The position numbers and the translations under genes are program-made. From the NCBI RefSeq assembly GCF_003473295.1, contig NZ_QRMP01000020.1, positions 1 through 64,000 of the forward strand: DNA of 64,000 nt, given 5' to 3'. The notes under the pieces were generated by a model, which worked only from the letters and a program-made list of their open reading frames with translations, did no database searches and had not been told where the DNA came from. This document shows positions 17,996 through 29,998 of the stretch, piece after piece. Origin of the DNA: Parabacteroides sp. AM08-6. GTDB taxonomy: Bacteria; Bacteroidota; Bacteroidia; Bacteroidales; Tannerellaceae. Each line of letters begins with the position of its first letter. The first letter of the stretch is position 1.

Positions 17996-19623
17996 GGACG
18001 ATAAATAAATTTATTCTTACAGGATTCTTGTTATTGCTGGCGGTTTGTGTTTTTGCACAGGCTCAAGACAGCATTGTATCCGGGCAAGAACGGTTTCAAC
18101 CTCATGAAGCGGATACAGTTTTGACCGATACGGTGAAGAAAACGATGATTTACCTGGAGCATGCCAATACGCTCTCCTTTAATAAAGCGATAAATCCGGA
18201 TATACAGGTTTTGATAGGAGATGTTTGTTTTCGTCACGACAGTTCTTATATGTATTGCGACAGTGCCTATTTTTTTGAAAAGAATAATTCATTGGAGGCA
18301 TTCAGCAATGTACGGATGGAGCAGGGTGATACGTTGTTTGTGTATGGCGACTATCTTTTTTATGATGGGAACACACAAATCGCCTACTTGCGTGAAAATG
18401 TCCGGATGGAAAATGGACAGGTGACTCTCTTTACCGACAGCCTTAATTATGAACGCATTCCGAATATCGGCTACTATTTCGAAGGTGGTATGGTAGTAGA
18501 TTCATTGAACCAATTGTCTTCATTTTACGGTCAATATTCGCCTGATACGAAACAGACGGTTTTTAATGATAGTGTTCGGCTGGAAAATCCTCAATTTACG
18601 TTATATTCCGATACGCTTCATTATAATACGGATTCAAAAATAGCGACGATACTCGGACCTTCGACTATTGTCTCGGATAGTGGAACAATCCACTCTTCAA
18701 GAGGTTGGTATGATACCGTGAATAATACGTCATTATTGCTGGATCGTTCACAAGTCGAATCAGGGGATAAGATATTGTTGGGAGATTCCATCTATTATAA
18801 CCGGGATACCGGTTTTGGCGAGGTATTCGGCAATATGAGCCTGGTAGATACCGCCCAACATGTTACATTGGAAGGTGAATACGGATATTATAACGATAAA
18901 ACCGGTTATGCTTTTGCAACCGACAGTGCCCGTCTTCTTGAATATTCACAGGGAGACACCCTCTTTTTGCATGCTGATACTCTACTGATGCAAACTGTCG
19001 ATTCCACTTACCGGGAGATTAAGGCTTATTACGGTGTGCGTTTTTATCGAACCGATATGCAGGGCGTTTGCGACTCTATGCAGTTTAATAGTCGTGATTC
19101 TGTATTATATATGTATACGGAACCAATTATATGGAATGAAGATTATCAATTGTATGGTGATACGATTGCGGTCTATATGAATGATAGTACGATTGATTAT
19201 GCCCATGTGATACAGTTCGCTTTTGCTGCCCAACATGTAGATTCCACCTATTATAATCAATTGAAAGGGAATGACTTGAAAGCTTATTTCGAGGGACAGG
19301 AGCTACGACGTATCGATGTGACAGGAAGCGCGGAATCTATATATTATCCTTTGGAAAGAGACGGGGCAAAGATAGGAATGAACAAAACAAAGAGCGGTTT
19401 CCTGACAATCTGGGTGAAAGAAAACAAGCTGAACCGATTGAAGCTTTGGCCGCAGGTGAAGGCTAATATGACGCCAATTCCGGACTTGAATCCCGACCAG
19501 AAAATGCTGAAAGACTTTTTCTGGTTTGATTATTTGCGTCCTAAAAATAAGTATGACATTTATCAGGTTGTGAAAAGAAAAGTTTCGGAAGCCCCGAAAA
19601 GAAGTAATAAATTTGTACATTAG
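17992..19623 (+). CDS. OstA-like protein (LptA/LptD N-terminal-like beta-jellyroll)
   Basis: A 543-aa exported protein. The signal peptide ends near CVFAQAQD. The body is made of repeated beta-strand units with a spacing typical of the OstA/LptA jellyroll (for example FEKNNSLEAFSNVRMEQGDT, DTLHYNTDSKIATILGPSTI, YYNRDTGFGEVFGNM). Such proteins bind lipid A and bridge the periplasm in LPS transport. It is larger than E. coli LptA and lacks an LptD barrel, so it may replace LptA or act beside LptD. The ATG overlaps the surA stop. Confidence 0.87.
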   Translation: MRTINKFILTGFLLLLAVCVFAQAQDSIVSGQERFQPHEADTVLTDTVKKTMIYLEHANTLSFNKAINPDIQVLIGDVCFRHDSSYMYCDSAYFFEKNNSLEAFSNVRMEQGDTLFVYGDYLFYDGNTQIAYLRENVRMENGQVTLFTDSLNYERIPNIGYYFEGGMVVDSLNQLSSFYGQYSPDTKQTVFNDSVRLENPQFTLYSDTLHYNTDSKIATILGPSTIVSDSGTIHSSRGWYDTVNNTSLLLDRSQVESGDKILLGDSIYYNRDTGFGEVFGNMSLVDTAQHVTLEGEYGYYNDKTGYAFATDSARLLEYSQGDTLFLHADTLLMQTVDSTYREIKAYYGVRFYRTDMQGVCDSMQFNSRDSVLYMYTEPIIWNEDYQLYGDTIAVYMNDSTIDYAHVIQFAFAAQHVDSTYYNQLKGNDLKAYFEGQELRRIDVTGSAESIYYPLERDGAKIGMNKTKSGFLTIWVKENKLNRLKLWPQVKANMTPIPDLNPDQKMLKDFFWFDYLRPKNKYDIYQVVKRKVSEAPKRSNKFVH

Positions 19624-19656
19624 CAGTCGTATTCACATTTTAATTCAGGTAAGGTT

Positions 19657-19959
19657 ATGGCACTTTTCTCATTTTATAATGTACGTAAGCCCCGGCAGTT
19701 TGAGCATAAGCCAATTTATTGGGATCCCCATAAAGAGGCTATGGAGAAACGTATCCAGACTGTGAAGCAGGAGATTGGGTTGGAGGTTCCTACAGAAGAT
19801 TATAAACCTCAGATTAAGGGTACTTTTATTGAAGGTACTTCACATTTGAAGAAGAGTACCGAAAAAGGGTATAATTCCCGTAGTCGTACATATAAGAATA
19901 TAAAACTATTGCTGGCCGCTGCTATTCTGGGCGGTGTGCTCTGGTACCTGTTCATGTAA
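19657..19959 (+). CDS. small tail-anchored hypothetical protein
   Basis: A 100-aa protein with a basic soluble N-terminus ([20 protein letters not shown]) and one C-terminal membrane segment (about residues 82-99, [17 protein letters not shown]). It is thus predicted to be tail-anchored in the inner membrane. Its stop overlaps the mutL start (TAATG). Its position between the OstA-like gene and mutL suggests a role at the envelope, but I know no function. Confidence 0.75.
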   Translation: MALFSFYNVRKPRQFEHKPIYWDPHKEAMEKRIQTVKQEIGLEVPTEDYKPQIKGTFIEGTSHLKKSTEKGYNSRSRTYKNIKLLLAAAILGGVLWYLFM

Positions 19960-21818
19960 TGAGCGATATAATACATTTACTTCCCGACAGTATTGCCAAT
20001 CAGATTGCAGCGGGCGAGGTTATTCAGCGTCCGGCTTCTGTGGTAAAAGAACTGGTCGAAAATGCAGTTGATGCCGGATCCGGTCATATTCAGGTGAATA
20101 TAAAGGATGCCGGTCGTACATTGATACAAGTAGTCGATGACGGGAAAGGTATGTCTGAAACCGATGCGCGTATGGCTTTCGAGCGACATGCCACTTCCAA
20201 GATTTCGACAGCCGACGATTTATTCTCTTTACATACGATGGGTTTCCGGGGAGAGGCTCTGGCTTCTATTGTAGCTGTAGCACAAGTGGAGCTCAAGACT
20301 CGCCTGAAAGGAACGGAGTTGGGAACTCTCCTTTCTTTTTCCGGTTCCGTTTTGGAAAGAATAGAGCCGGATGCCTGCAATGAGGGCAGTGTTTTTTCTG
20401 TTAAGAATTTGTTTTTTAATGTTCCGGCCCGTCGTAAATTTCTAAAATCGAATGAGACGGAATTTCGGAATATAATTAATGAGTTCGAGCGGATAGCACT
20501 TGTGAATCCACAAGTCGCAATGTCGCTTTACCATAACGATACGGAGATATTTAATCTGCCGGAGTCGGGGCTTCGCCAGCGTATTATTAATGTGTACGGA
20601 AAGACGTTGAACCAAAAGCTGCTTTCTGTCGATGCGCAGAGTTCGCTTGTTACAATCTCCGGCTTTGTTGGCCGTCCGGACTCGGCAAAGAAAAGAGGGG
20701 CCTTGCAGTATTTCTTTGTGAACGGACGCTTCATGAAACATCCCTATTTTCATAAAGCTGTGATGCAAGCGTATGAGCAGTTAATTCCCCAAGGGGAACA
20801 ACCGAATTATTTTATTTATTTCACACTCGATCCGGCTACCATCGATGTCAATATACATCCGACTAAAACAGAAATCAAATTTGAAAATGAACAGCCCATT
20901 TGGCAAATTCTGATGGCCGCGACACGCGAGGCTCTTGCGAAATCGAGTGCTATTCCTTCCATAGATTTTGATGTGGAAGATTCAATTGATATTCCAGTTT
21001 ATAATCCGGTTAAAGAAACGGGGAATTATAAAGCTCCCCGTGTCCAGGTTGATTCTGGATATAATCCGTTCGATACATCTTCGTATAAGAAGCCTGAGTT
21101 TGACTGGTCTAAACTATATCAGGATTTTGAAGAAGACCGTTCGGCCATTCAATCAGAGCCGGATATATCCGAACTACCCTCCGGCGGGGACTCAATCTCT
21201 GTCGGATTGGATGAAATAGTAGAACCGGGCACCCCCGCTCCTTTATTTAATAATGTATCCAATCCTTGTTATCAGTATAAGGGACGTTATATTATTACCT
21301 CCTTGAAATCCGGTTTGGCTTTGATAGACCAGTATCGTGCCCATGTCCGCATTCTTTTCGATCAATATCTGATGAATATTCGCCAGCAAAAAGGCGCATC
21401 CCAGCAGCTCCTTTTTCCCGAAATCGCGGAATTCACGGCAGCAGAAGCAGCTGTTCTGCCTTCTTTGTTAGAAGATATGCGTTTTATTGGTTTTGATTTG
21501 ACCCATTTGGGAAACAATAGTTATGCAATCAACGGTTTGCCGGCCGGCATTGAGAATCTGGATACAGTCGCTTTGGTTCGTGACATGGTTGATCGTACTA
21601 TAGAAACCGGTTGTGAGGTACATGAAGAAATTTGTGAAGCTCTGGCTCTTTCTTTGGCAAAAGCTGCCGCTATCCGTCCCGGAAAAATTTTGTCTGCCGA
21701 GGAAATGGATAATTTGTTAGCTTCTCTTTTCTCTTGCCAGGATTCCAACCTTACTCCTGACGGGAAAACGATTATCTCCATGTTGACGGATGAAGAGTTA
21801 GAAAAGCGATTTAAATAA
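19959..21818 (+). CDS. mutL: DNA mismatch repair protein MutL
   Basis: A 619-aa mismatch repair ATPase. GHKL motifs are visible: [13 protein letters not shown] (about residues 29-41), DDGKGM, and FRGEALASI, followed by the ATP-lid region and a transducer domain ending near TKTEIKF. The linker (about 330-420) is poorly conserved. In the C-terminal domain, the site that carries DQHA(x)2E(x)4E in nicking MutL proteins reads [12 protein letters not shown] (from Asp457), so the metal-binding motif is not conserved. The ATG overlaps the upstream stop. It probably couples MutS recognition to repair. Confidence 0.95.
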   Translation: MSDIIHLLPDSIANQIAAGEVIQRPASVVKELVENAVDAGSGHIQVNIKDAGRTLIQVVDDGKGMSETDARMAFERHATSKISTADDLFSLHTMGFRGEALASIVAVAQVELKTRLKGTELGTLLSFSGSVLERIEPDACNEGSVFSVKNLFFNVPARRKFLKSNETEFRNIINEFERIALVNPQVAMSLYHNDTEIFNLPESGLRQRIINVYGKTLNQKLLSVDAQSSLVTISGFVGRPDSAKKRGALQYFFVNGRFMKHPYFHKAVMQAYEQLIPQGEQPNYFIYFTLDPATIDVNIHPTKTEIKFENEQPIWQILMAATREALAKSSAIPSIDFDVEDSIDIPVYNPVKETGNYKAPRVQVDSGYNPFDTSSYKKPEFDWSKLYQDFEEDRSAIQSEPDISELPSGGDSISVGLDEIVEPGTPAPLFNNVSNPCYQYKGRYIITSLKSGLALIDQYRAHVRILFDQYLMNIRQQKGASQQLLFPEIAEFTAAEAAVLPSLLEDMRFIGFDLTHLGNNSYAINGLPAGIENLDTVALVRDMVDRTIETGCEVHEEICEALALSLAKAAAIRPGKILSAEEMDNLLASLFSCQDSNLTPDGKTIISMLTDEELEKRFK

Positions 21819-21941
21819 TTCTCCAAGGGGAAGTTTGTATCCTTGTTGTGGACCGATTGTGAAAAAGCGTCTTGTCTCATTTTTTTTGTTGCCAGCCCCT
21901 GCTGTAATGTTAAATATGAATAAATTATTAAAAACTCCCCC

Positions 21942-21971
21942 TTGTAGAACGGAAACAAATGTGTAACTTTG
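21942..21971 (+). promoter_or_regulatory. upstream promoter of the rpsL operon
   Basis: TTG at 21942-21944 and TAACTTTG at 21964-21971 with 19 nt between. It fits the Bacteroidetes consensus and lies about 140 nt before rpsL. Confidence 0.65.
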
Positions 21972-22015
21972 CACCGTTTTTAGCGCGAAGTATATATAAA
22001 AATGGGCTTAAATGA

Positions 22016-22045
22016 TTGATAGTCCGAAAATAATATGTATCTTTG
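22016..22045 (+). promoter_or_regulatory. proximal promoter of the rpsL operon
   Basis: TTG at 22016-22018 and TATCTTTG at 22038-22045, with a 19-nt spacer. Transcription would start near 22052, about 60 nt before rpsL. Together with the box at 21964 it forms a tandem promoter pair, as expected for a highly expressed ribosomal operon. Confidence 0.75.
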
Positions 22046-22110
22046 CGGCTCGAAATATGAAAATAGATAATTATAATAATAACACATTCAAAGTTTAAAA
22101 AAGAAAAGAA

Positions 22111-22521
22111 ATGCCTACAATTCAGCAATTAGTTAGAAAAGGAAGGGAAACTTTGGTGGAAAAGGGTAAGTCACCCGCATTGGATTCATGTCCGCAGAGA
22201 CGTGGCGTTTGCGTACGTGTTTACACAACTACTCCGAAGAAGCCTAACTCTGCAATGCGTAAAGTAGCGAGAGTACGTTTGACGAACGGTAAAGAAGTAA
22301 ACTCTTATATTCCGGGAGAAGGACACAACTTGCAGGAGCACTCAATCGTACTGGTACGTGGCGGTCGTGTGAAAGACCTTCCTGGTGTACGTTATCACAT
22401 TGTACGTGGAACCTTGGATACTGCAGGCGTAAACGGACGTACTCAGAGACGTTCCAAATACGGCGCTAAACGTCCGAAACCGGGACAGGCAGCTGCTGCA
22501 GCTAAAGGAAAGAAGAAGTAA
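22111..22521 (+). CDS. rpsL: 30S ribosomal protein S12
   Basis: A 136-aa decoding-centre protein. The conserved streptomycin-site loops [18 protein letters not shown] and [20 protein letters not shown] are both present with wild-type Lys residues. A short Ala/Lys-rich tail ends the protein. First gene of the long ribosomal operon, behind two promoters. Confidence 0.98.
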   Translation: MPTIQQLVRKGRETLVEKGKSPALDSCPQRRGVCVRVYTTTPKKPNSAMRKVARVRLTNGKEVNSYIPGEGHNLQEHSIVLVRGGRVKDLPGVRYHIVRGTLDTAGVNGRTQRRSKYGAKRPKPGQAAAAAKGKKK

Positions 22522-22603
22522 TTAGTTACATCCCTTCAAACTGAGAATTTAAATTAAGTATTAAAGCTGGTTTGAGTTATTTGGATAGGCTATAGGTTGA
22601 GTA

Positions 22604-22623
22604 AATGGTTCAGCGGAACCGTT
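22604..22623 (+). promoter_or_regulatory. hairpin in the rpsL-rpsG gap, possible S7 control element
   Basis: AATGGTTC, loop AGCG, GAACCGTT forms an 8-bp stem (one T-G pair) within the 154-nt rpsL-rpsG spacer. In E. coli the same gap carries the S7 binding site that controls the str operon, so a regulatory role is plausible. The sequence alone does not prove it, and there is no T run for termination. Confidence 0.35.
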
Positions 22624-22675
22624 GAAGACGCATAAAAGGCAACCAAGAAACAAGAACGAAATTTTTGAAAACAAA

Positions 22676-23152
22676 ATGAGAAAAGCAAAACCAAAGAAAA
22701 GACAGATCCTTCCGGATCCTGTTTTCGGTGATGTTAAGGTTACGAGATTCGTTAACCATTTGATGTATGACGGCAAGAAAAATACTGCCTTCGAAATTTT
22801 CTATTCCGCTTTGGAAACAGTTAAGGCCAAATTGCCTAACGAAGAAAAGTCCGCTCTCGAAATTTGGAAAGCTGCACTCGACAATATTACTCCTCAAGTC
22901 GAAGTGAAATCCCGCCGCGTAGGTGGTGCTACTTTCCAGGTACCTACTGAAATTCGCCCCGATCGTAAAGAATCAATTTCAATGAAGAACCTAATCATCT
23001 TCTCACGCAAGAGAGGTGGTAAGACTATGGCTGACAAGCTGTCTGCAGAGATTGTAGATGCTTATAACAACCAGGGTGGCGCATTCAAAAGAAAAGAAGA
23101 TATGCACCGTATGGCCGAAGCTAACCGTGCATTCGCTCACTTCAGATTTTAA
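22676..23152 (+). CDS. rpsG: 30S ribosomal protein S7
   Basis: A 158-aa head protein of the small subunit that nucleates assembly of the 16S 3' domain and contacts tRNA at the E site. I chose the ATG at 22676 ([19 protein letters not shown]) because homologues begin at this point; an in-frame ATG 18 codons earlier would add an unconserved extension. It is preceded by an unusually long spacer for this operon. Confidence 0.97.
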   Translation: MRKAKPKKRQILPDPVFGDVKVTRFVNHLMYDGKKNTAFEIFYSALETVKAKLPNEEKSALEIWKAALDNITPQVEVKSRRVGGATFQVPTEIRPDRKESISMKNLIIFSRKRGGKTMADKLSAEIVDAYNNQGGAFKRKEDMHRMAEANRAFAHFRF

Positions 23153-23183
23153 TTTATCAATTATTTAGGAGATAATAAAAAAG

Positions 23184-25313
23184 ATGGCAACAAAAGCTGA
23201 CGAACAATTAAAGTATACCAGAAACATCGGTATCATGGCGCACATCGATGCAGGAAAGACTACGACTTCAGAGCGTATCCTTTTCTACACAGGTCTGACT
23301 CACAAGATTGGTGAAGTTCATGACGGTGCTGCAACAATGGACTGGATGGAGCAGGAACAGGAACGCGGTATCACTATTACCTCTGCTGCTACTACGACTT
23401 TCTGGAACTACGCTAATGATAAATATAAGATTAACTTGATTGACACCCCGGGGCACGTGGACTTCACTGTAGAAGTAGAACGTTCACTGCGTATCCTGGA
23501 TGGTGCTGTTGCTGCTTTCTGTGCTGTAGGTGGTGTTGAACCGCAGTCTGAAACAGTATGGCGTCAAGCTGATAAATATAATGTACCCAGAATTGGTTAT
23601 GTAAATAAAATGGACCGTTCCGGCGCAAACTTCTTTGAAGTAGTTCGTCAGGTAAAGGATGTATTGGGTGCTACTCCGTGTCCGATTCAGATACCTATCG
23701 GTGCAGAGGAAACTTTCAAAGGTGTTGTAGACCTGGTTAAGATGAAAGCTATTTTCTGGCATGATGAAACAATGGGTGCTGAATATACAACAGAAGAAAT
23801 TCCGGCCGATTTGCTTGCTGAAGCTGAAGAATGGAGAGATAAAATGCTCGAAACTTTGGCTGAATGCGATGATGCCTTGATGGAAAAATATTTTGATGAT
23901 CCTGCTACTATTACAGAGGAGGAAATCAGGACGGCTATCCGTAAAGGTACTTTGGCTATGCAGATTAATCCGATGATTTGTGGTTCTTCTTTCAAAAATA
24001 AGGGAGTTCAGACTTTGTTGGATGCTGTTTGTGCATATCTGCCGAGTCCGGAAGATACTCCTTCGATTGAAGGTACGGACCCAAGAGATCCGGATAAAAT
24101 TATCATTCGTAAACCGTTGTTTGAAGAACCGCTTACAGCATTGGCATTTAAGATTGCAACAGACCCTTATGTAGGTCGTCTGTGCTTCTTCCGTGTATAT
24201 TCCGGTTCTCTGTCTGCCGGTTCTTACGTTTATAACACTCGTTCAGGCAAAAAAGAACGTATTTCTCGCCTGTTCCAGATGCATTCCAACAAACAAAATC
24301 CGATGGAAGCTATCGGTTGTGGTGATATAGGTGCCGGTGTTGGTTTCAAAGATATCCGTACAGGTGATACGCTTTGTGACGAAGCGCATCCGATTACATT
24401 GGAATCCATGGAATTCCCGGATCCTGTTATCGGTATCGCAGTTGAGCCAAAGACTCAGAAAGACCTGGATAAACTGGGTATGGGATTGTCTAAGCTGGCA
24501 GAAGAAGACCCAACGTTCCGTGTTCAAACTAATGAAGAAACAGGACAGACCGTTATCAGTGGTATGGGTGAACTTCACTTGGATATCATCATCGACCGTC
24601 TGAAACGTGAATTCAAGGTTGAATGTAATCAGGGTAAACCTCAGGTTACTTACAAAGAAGCTATTACGAAGCCGGTTGAACTTCGTGAGGTTTATAAGAA
24701 GCAGTCCGGTGGTCGTGGTAAGTTTGCCGATATTATTGTTTGTATAGAACCAGCTGATGCGGATTTCGACGGTACATTGCAATTTGTTGACGAAGTGAAG
24801 GGTGGTAATATTCCGAAAGAATTTATTCCGTCTGTACAGAAAGGTTTTGAAAAGGCAATGAAAAATGGCGTATTGGCCGGCTATCCGTTAGATAAACTGA
24901 AAGTTACATTACGTGATGGTTCGTATCACCCGGTTGACTCCGACCAGTTATCATTTGAAATTGCTGCTATCCAGGCATTCAAGAACGCTTCTGAAAAGGC
25001 CGGTCCTGTATTGATGGAGCCAATCATGCAAATGGAAGTTGTGACTCCGGAAGAAAGTATGGGTGATGTAATCGGAGACTTGAACAAGCGTCGCGGACAG
25101 GTTGAAGGTATGGAAACCAGCCGTACAGGTGCGCGTGTTGTAAAAGCGAAAGTGCCGTTGGCCGAAACATTCGGTTATGTAACAGCACTCCGTACTATTA
25201 CTTCGGGCCGTGCAACATCTTCCATGCAGTTCTCCCACTATGCTCAAGTATCTTCAGCTATTGCTAAACAGGTACTGACAGAAGTTCAGGGTCGTGCTGA
25301 TTTGATCAAATAA
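23184..25313 (+). CDS. fusA: translation elongation factor G
   Basis: A 709-aa translocation GTPase. G1 is AHIDAGKTT (about residues 19-27), the switch II region is DTPGHVDFT, and NKMD gives guanine specificity. All five EF-G domains appear present, ending in [13 protein letters not shown]. No tuf gene follows, unlike the E. coli str operon: the S10 cluster begins 20 nt later. This is the usual Bacteroidetes arrangement. Confidence 0.98.
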   Translation: MATKADEQLKYTRNIGIMAHIDAGKTTTSERILFYTGLTHKIGEVHDGAATMDWMEQEQERGITITSAATTTFWNYANDKYKINLIDTPGHVDFTVEVERSLRILDGAVAAFCAVGGVEPQSETVWRQADKYNVPRIGYVNKMDRSGANFFEVVRQVKDVLGATPCPIQIPIGAEETFKGVVDLVKMKAIFWHDETMGAEYTTEEIPADLLAEAEEWRDKMLETLAECDDALMEKYFDDPATITEEEIRTAIRKGTLAMQINPMICGSSFKNKGVQTLLDAVCAYLPSPEDTPSIEGTDPRDPDKIIIRKPLFEEPLTALAFKIATDPYVGRLCFFRVYSGSLSAGSYVYNTRSGKKERISRLFQMHSNKQNPMEAIGCGDIGAGVGFKDIRTGDTLCDEAHPITLESMEFPDPVIGIAVEPKTQKDLDKLGMGLSKLAEEDPTFRVQTNEETGQTVISGMGELHLDIIIDRLKREFKVECNQGKPQVTYKEAITKPVELREVYKKQSGGRGKFADIIVCIEPADADFDGTLQFVDEVKGGNIPKEFIPSVQKGFEKAMKNGVLAGYPLDKLKVTLRDGSYHPVDSDQLSFEIAAIQAFKNASEKAGPVLMEPIMQMEVVTPEESMGDVIGDLNKRRGQVEGMETSRTGARVVKAKVPLAETFGYVTALRTITSGRATSSMQFSHYAQVSSAIAKQVLTEVQGRADLIK

Positions 25314-25333
25314 TTTAGAAACATATAATAAAT

Positions 25334-25639
25334 ATGAGCCAAAAGATCAGAATTAAATTAAAGTCTTACGATTATTCTCTGGTGGATAAATCTGCAGAGA
25401 AAATCGTAAAGACGGTAAAGGCTACCGGTGCTGTAGTTAGCGGTCCTATACCTCTGCCTACCCACAAACGTATCTTTACTGTGAACCGCTCGACTTTCGT
25501 TAACAAGAAATCTCGTGAGCAGTTCGAACTCTCTTCTTATAAGAGATTAATCGATATCTACAGCTCAACTGCAAAAACAGTTGATGCCTTGATGAAACTG
25601 GAATTACCCAGTGGTGTTGAAGTTGAAATTAAAGTGTGA
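25334..25639 (+). CDS. rpsJ: 30S ribosomal protein S10
   Basis: A 101-aa protein of the small-subunit head, also the NusE partner in antitermination. Conserved [20 protein letters not shown] and [17 protein letters not shown] are present. It starts 20 nt after fusA and opens the S10 block, with no separate promoter seen. Confidence 0.98.
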   Translation: MSQKIRIKLKSYDYSLVDKSAEKIVKTVKATGAVVSGPIPLPTHKRIFTVNRSTFVNKKSREQFELSSYKRLIDIYSSTAKTVDALMKLELPSGVEVEIKV

Positions 25640-25660
25640 GTTATTTAAAAATTAAGTGAA

Positions 25661-26278
25661 ATGCCAGGATTATTAGGAAAAAAAATCGGAATGACATCCG
25701 TTTTCAGTGCCGAGGGAAAAAATCTTCCATGCACTGTTATCGAAGTGGGTCCTTGTGTTGTTACACAGATTAAGACTTTGGAAAAAGATGGCTATGAAGC
25801 TGTACAGTTGGGTTTCGAAGAGAAAAAAGAGAAACACACTACGCAGCCTGAAATGGGCCACTTTAAAAAAGCCGGTGTAACTCCCAAGAGACACTTGGCC
25901 GAGTTCAAGAATTTTGAAACCGAATATAAGCTCGGTGATGTAATCACTGTAGATTATTTGGAAGATGCAGGTTTCGTTGATGTAGTAGGTACATCAAAAG
26001 GTAAAGGCTTCCAGGGTGTGGTAAAACGTCATGGTTTCGGTGGTGTGGGTCAGACTACTCACGGTCAGCATAACCGTCTGCGTGCTCCCGGTGGTATCGG
26101 TGCCTGTTCTTATCCTGCAAAGGTGTTCAAAGGTATGCGTATGGCCGGCCAAATGGGTAATGAACGTGTAACAGTTCAGAACCTGCAAGTGATCAAGGTG
26201 ATGCCGGAACACAACCTTTTATTAGTAAAAGGATCTGTTCCTGGAGCAAAAGGTTCAATCTTATTAATTGAAAAGTAA
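25661..26278 (+). CDS. rplC: 50S ribosomal protein L3
   Basis: A 205-aa assembly-initiator protein near the peptidyl transferase centre. [15 protein letters not shown] at the start and the methylation-site loop [18 protein letters not shown] are conserved. Its stop overlaps the rplD start (TAATG). Confidence 0.98.
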   Translation: MPGLLGKKIGMTSVFSAEGKNLPCTVIEVGPCVVTQIKTLEKDGYEAVQLGFEEKKEKHTTQPEMGHFKKAGVTPKRHLAEFKNFETEYKLGDVITVDYLEDAGFVDVVGTSKGKGFQGVVKRHGFGGVGQTTHGQHNRLRAPGGIGACSYPAKVFKGMRMAGQMGNERVTVQNLQVIKVMPEHNLLLVKGSVPGAKGSILLIEK

Positions 26279-26907
26279 TGGAACTGAGCGTATTTAATAT
26301 TAAAGGTGAAGATACCGGAAGAAAGGTAACTTTGAACGATGCTATCTTTGGCATTGAACCAAATGATCATGCTATTTACTTGGATGTAAAACAGTATTTG
26401 GCTAATCAGCGTCAGGGAACTCATAAATCGAAAGAAAGAAGTGAAGTTTCCGGTAGTACACGTAAACTTATCCGTCAGAAAGGTGGTGGAGGAGCTCGTC
26501 GTGGTGATATCAACTCTCCGGTATTGGTAGGTGGTGGCCGTGTATTCGGTCCTAAACCTAGAGATTATGAGTTCAAATTGAACAAGAAAGTAAAGAGTTT
26601 GGCTCGTAAGTCTGCTTTGGCCTATAAAGCAAAGGATAATGCAATTGTAGTGGTAGAAGATTTCTCAATGGAAGCTCCTAAAACTAAAGAATTTGTAACA
26701 ATTGCTAAGAATCTAAAAGTGGCTGATGGAAAGTTGCTTTTGGTTTTAACGGAGAAAAATAATTTCGTATATTTGTCGGCCAGAAATTTAGAGAAGGCTA
26801 ACGTGGTAACAGCTTCAGAATTAAACACATACAAAGTGTTAAATGCTGCAAATTTGGTTTTGACAGAAAGTTCGGTTGCTGCTATTGAAAAATTATTTAA
26901 CGCATAA
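26278..26907 (+). CDS. rplD: 50S ribosomal protein L4
   Basis: A 209-aa protein lining the exit tunnel. The tunnel loop [20 protein letters not shown] is intact. In E. coli L4 represses the S10 operon by attenuation; no comparable leader hairpin precedes rpsJ here because the operon reads through from fusA. The start overlaps the rplC stop. Confidence 0.97.
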   Translation: MELSVFNIKGEDTGRKVTLNDAIFGIEPNDHAIYLDVKQYLANQRQGTHKSKERSEVSGSTRKLIRQKGGGGARRGDINSPVLVGGGRVFGPKPRDYEFKLNKKVKSLARKSALAYKAKDNAIVVVEDFSMEAPKTKEFVTIAKNLKVADGKLLLVLTEKNNFVYLSARNLEKANVVTASELNTYKVLNAANLVLTESSVAAIEKLFNA

Positions 26908-26918
26908 GGAGTAGAAAA

Positions 26919-27212
26919 ATGGGAATTATTATTAAACCTATAGTAACAGAGAAGCAAACAGCGATTACAGAAAAAATGGCTAATCGCTATGGTTTTCGTG
27001 TTTCTCCTGATGCCAACAAGTTAGAGATTAAAAAAGCTATTGAGGATATGTATAACGTTACGGTAGTAGATGTAAACACCATCAATTACTCTGGTAAACA
27101 GAAAAGTCGTTATACGAAATCCGGAATTATCAATGGCAAACAATCGGCTTTCAAGAAAGCTATCGTAACGTTGAAAGAAGGAGAAACAATTGATTTCTTT
27201 AGTAATATCTAA
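26919..27212 (+). CDS. rplW: 50S ribosomal protein L23
   Basis: A 97-aa protein at the tunnel exit and the docking site for trigger factor and [15 protein letters not shown] opens the protein and the RNA-binding loop [20 protein letters not shown] is present. It lies 11 nt after rplD. The conserved Glu used to bind trigger factor (VTEK) is kept, consistent with tig elsewhere in the window. Confidence 0.97.
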   Translation: MGIIIKPIVTEKQTAITEKMANRYGFRVSPDANKLEIKKAIEDMYNVTVVDVNTINYSGKQKSRYTKSGIINGKQSAFKKAIVTLKEGETIDFFSNI

Positions 27213-27220
27213 AAAAAGAA

Positions 27221-28045
<825 letters not shown>

Positions 28046-28065
28046 TCTGATTAATTAAGTAAACT

Positions 28066-28335
28066 ATGAGTCGTTCGCTAAAAAAAGGCCCGTATATTAA
28101 TGTAAAGCTTGAAAAGAAAGTCCTGGCAATGAATGAGTCAGGGAAGAAGGCTGTCGTTAAGACGTGGGCAAGAGCTTCAATGATTTCGCCTGACTTTGTA
28201 GGCCATACGATTGCAGTTCATAATGGAAATAAATTTATTCCTGTTTTTGTAACCGAGAACATGGTAGGTCATAAGCTGGGAGAGTTTTCTCCTACTCGTA
28301 CGTTCCGTGGTCATGCCGGTAACAAGAAAAAATAA
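28066..28335 (+). CDS. rpsS: 30S ribosomal protein S19
   Basis: An 89-aa head protein forming a pair with S13. It has the conserved [11 protein letters not shown] start and the [20 protein letters not shown] and [12 protein letters not shown] segments. A 49-nt spacer precedes rplV. Confidence 0.98.
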   Translation: MSRSLKKGPYINVKLEKKVLAMNESGKKAVVKTWARASMISPDFVGHTIAVHNGNKFIPVFVTENMVGHKLGEFSPTRTFRGHAGNKKK

Positions 28336-28384
28336 TCGGTAGTAACAGGAATTCAGGAATCTGAAAATAAAAAGAATCAATAAA

Positions 28385-28795
28385 ATGGGTGCTAGAAAAA
28401 GAATATCAGCTGAAGCAAGAAAAGAAGCCCAAAAGACCATGTATTTCGCAAAATTGCGGAACGTGCCGACTTCTCCGCGCAAGATGCGTCTCGTTGTAGA
28501 CATGATTCGCGGTATGGAAGTATTCCGTGCACTTGGTGTTTTGAAGTTTTCTAATAAGGAAGCTGCAGCAAGAGTAGAAAAATTGCTTCGTTCGGCTATT
28601 GCCAATTGGGAACAGAAGAATGAACGTAAAGCAGAAGCTGGAGAGTTGTGCGTATCTTCAATCAGCGTAGATTGCGCTACTACATTGAAGAGAATGCGTC
28701 CGGCTCCTCAGGGAAGAGGATACAGAATTCGTAAACGTTCGAACCATGTAACTCTGTTTGTTGATACACTTAGTAAAAACGATAGTCAAAATTAA
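28385..28795 (+). CDS. rplV: 50S ribosomal protein L22
   Basis: A 136-aa protein whose loop reaches into the exit tunnel. [18 protein letters not shown] and the hairpin tip [20 protein letters not shown] are present. It is slightly longer than E. coli L22 at both ends, usual for this phylum. Confidence 0.97.
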   Translation: MGARKRISAEARKEAQKTMYFAKLRNVPTSPRKMRLVVDMIRGMEVFRALGVLKFSNKEAAARVEKLLRSAIANWEQKNERKAEAGELCVSSISVDCATTLKRMRPAPQGRGYRIRKRSNHVTLFVDTLSKNDSQN

Positions 28796-28802
28796 TTTGT
28801 AG

Positions 28803-29537
28803 ATGGGACAAAAAGTTAATCCGGTTAGTAATCGTTTAGGAATCATCCGTGGTTGGGATTCCAATTGGTATGGCGGCAAGAAATACGGAGATACTTTGCT
28901 GGAAGATAGCAAAATCCGTAAATATCTGAATGCTCGTCTTGCTAAGGCTAGTGTATCTCGCGTCGTTATTGAACGTACGCTGAAGTTGATTACAATCACA
29001 GTTTGCACATCACGTCCGGGTATCATCATCGGAAAAGGTGGTCAGGAAGTTGATAAGTTGAAAGAAGAGTTGAAGAAAATTACCGACAAGGAAGTTCAGA
29101 TTAATATCTTTGAGGTAAAAAGACCCGAATTGGACGCTGTTATCGTTGCAAACAATATTGCTCGTCAACTTGAAGGAAAAATTGCTTACCGTCGTGCTAT
29201 CAAGATGGCTATCGCCTCTACCATGAGAATGGGTGCCGAGGGTATTAAAGTGCAAGTCTCTGGTCGTTTGAATGGAGCTGAAATGGCTCGTTCAGAAATG
29301 TATAAGGAAGGAAGAACTCCGTTGCACACATTCAGAGCAGATATTGATTATGCTTTGGCTGAAGCGTTGACGAAGGTTGGTTTGATCGGTGTTAAGGTTT
29401 GGATTTGCCGTGGTGAGGTATATGGTAAGAGAGATCTTGCTCCTTCATTCGCTGCAACAAAAGATTCGGGTCGTAGAAATGACAATGCCGGCGGCAGCAG
29501 AGAAAAGAACTTCAAGAGAAAGAAAGCTAATCGTTAA
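28803..29537 (+). CDS. rpsC: 30S ribosomal protein S3
   Basis: A 244-aa mRNA-entry-channel protein. The KH domain motif [17 protein letters not shown] and the C-terminal domain [20 protein letters not shown] are visible. The tail is Lys/Arg-rich ([15 protein letters not shown]). It starts 7 nt after rplV. Confidence 0.97.
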   Translation: MGQKVNPVSNRLGIIRGWDSNWYGGKKYGDTLLEDSKIRKYLNARLAKASVSRVVIERTLKLITITVCTSRPGIIIGKGGQEVDKLKEELKKITDKEVQINIFEVKRPELDAVIVANNIARQLEGKIAYRRAIKMAIASTMRMGAEGIKVQVSGRLNGAEMARSEMYKEGRTPLHTFRADIDYALAEALTKVGLIGVKVWICRGEVYGKRDLAPSFAATKDSGRRNDNAGGSREKNFKRKKANR

Positions 29538-29557
29538 ACGTTAGAATTTAAGAAGAG

Positions 29558-29992
29558 ATGTTACAACCAAAGAAAACCAAGTTCAGAAGACAGCAGAAAG
29601 GCCGTATGAAGGGCGAAGCTCAACGCGGTAACCAGCTGGCATTCGGTTCGTTTGGTATAAAAGCGTTAGAAAATAAATGGATTACCGGTCGTCAGATTGA
29701 AGCTGCTCGTATTGCGGTAACTCGTTATATGCAACGTCAGGGTCAGGTTTGGGTTCGGATTTTCCCGGACAAACCTATTACAAAGAAACCTGCAGAAGTA
29801 CGTATGGGTAAAGGTAAAGGTAACCCGGAAGGGTTTGTTGCGCCTGTTACTCCGGGTCGTCTGATTTTCGAAATCGAAGGGGTTCCTTTTGATATTGCTA
29901 AAGAAGCTTTGCGCCTTGCTGCTCAAAAGCTTCCGGTAACAACGAAGTTTGTTGTGAGACGTGATTATGATATGGCTAATCAAAATGCGTAA
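29558..29992 (+). CDS. rplP: 50S ribosomal protein L16
   Basis: A 144-aa protein near the A site. [19 protein letters not shown] and the conserved [20 protein letters not shown] are present. The next gene starts 6 nt after its stop. Confidence 0.98.
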   Translation: MLQPKKTKFRRQQKGRMKGEAQRGNQLAFGSFGIKALENKWITGRQIEAARIAVTRYMQRQGQVWVRIFPDKPITKKPAEVRMGKGKGNPEGFVAPVTPGRLIFEIEGVPFDIAKEALRLAAQKLPVTTKFVVRRDYDMANQNA

Positions 29993-29998
29993 TTGGTT

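Noticed and set aside
25314..25333. Missing tuf gene after fusA as a deletion
   Set aside because: The direct fusA to rpsJ junction is the usual order in Bacteroidetes, with tuf located elsewhere.
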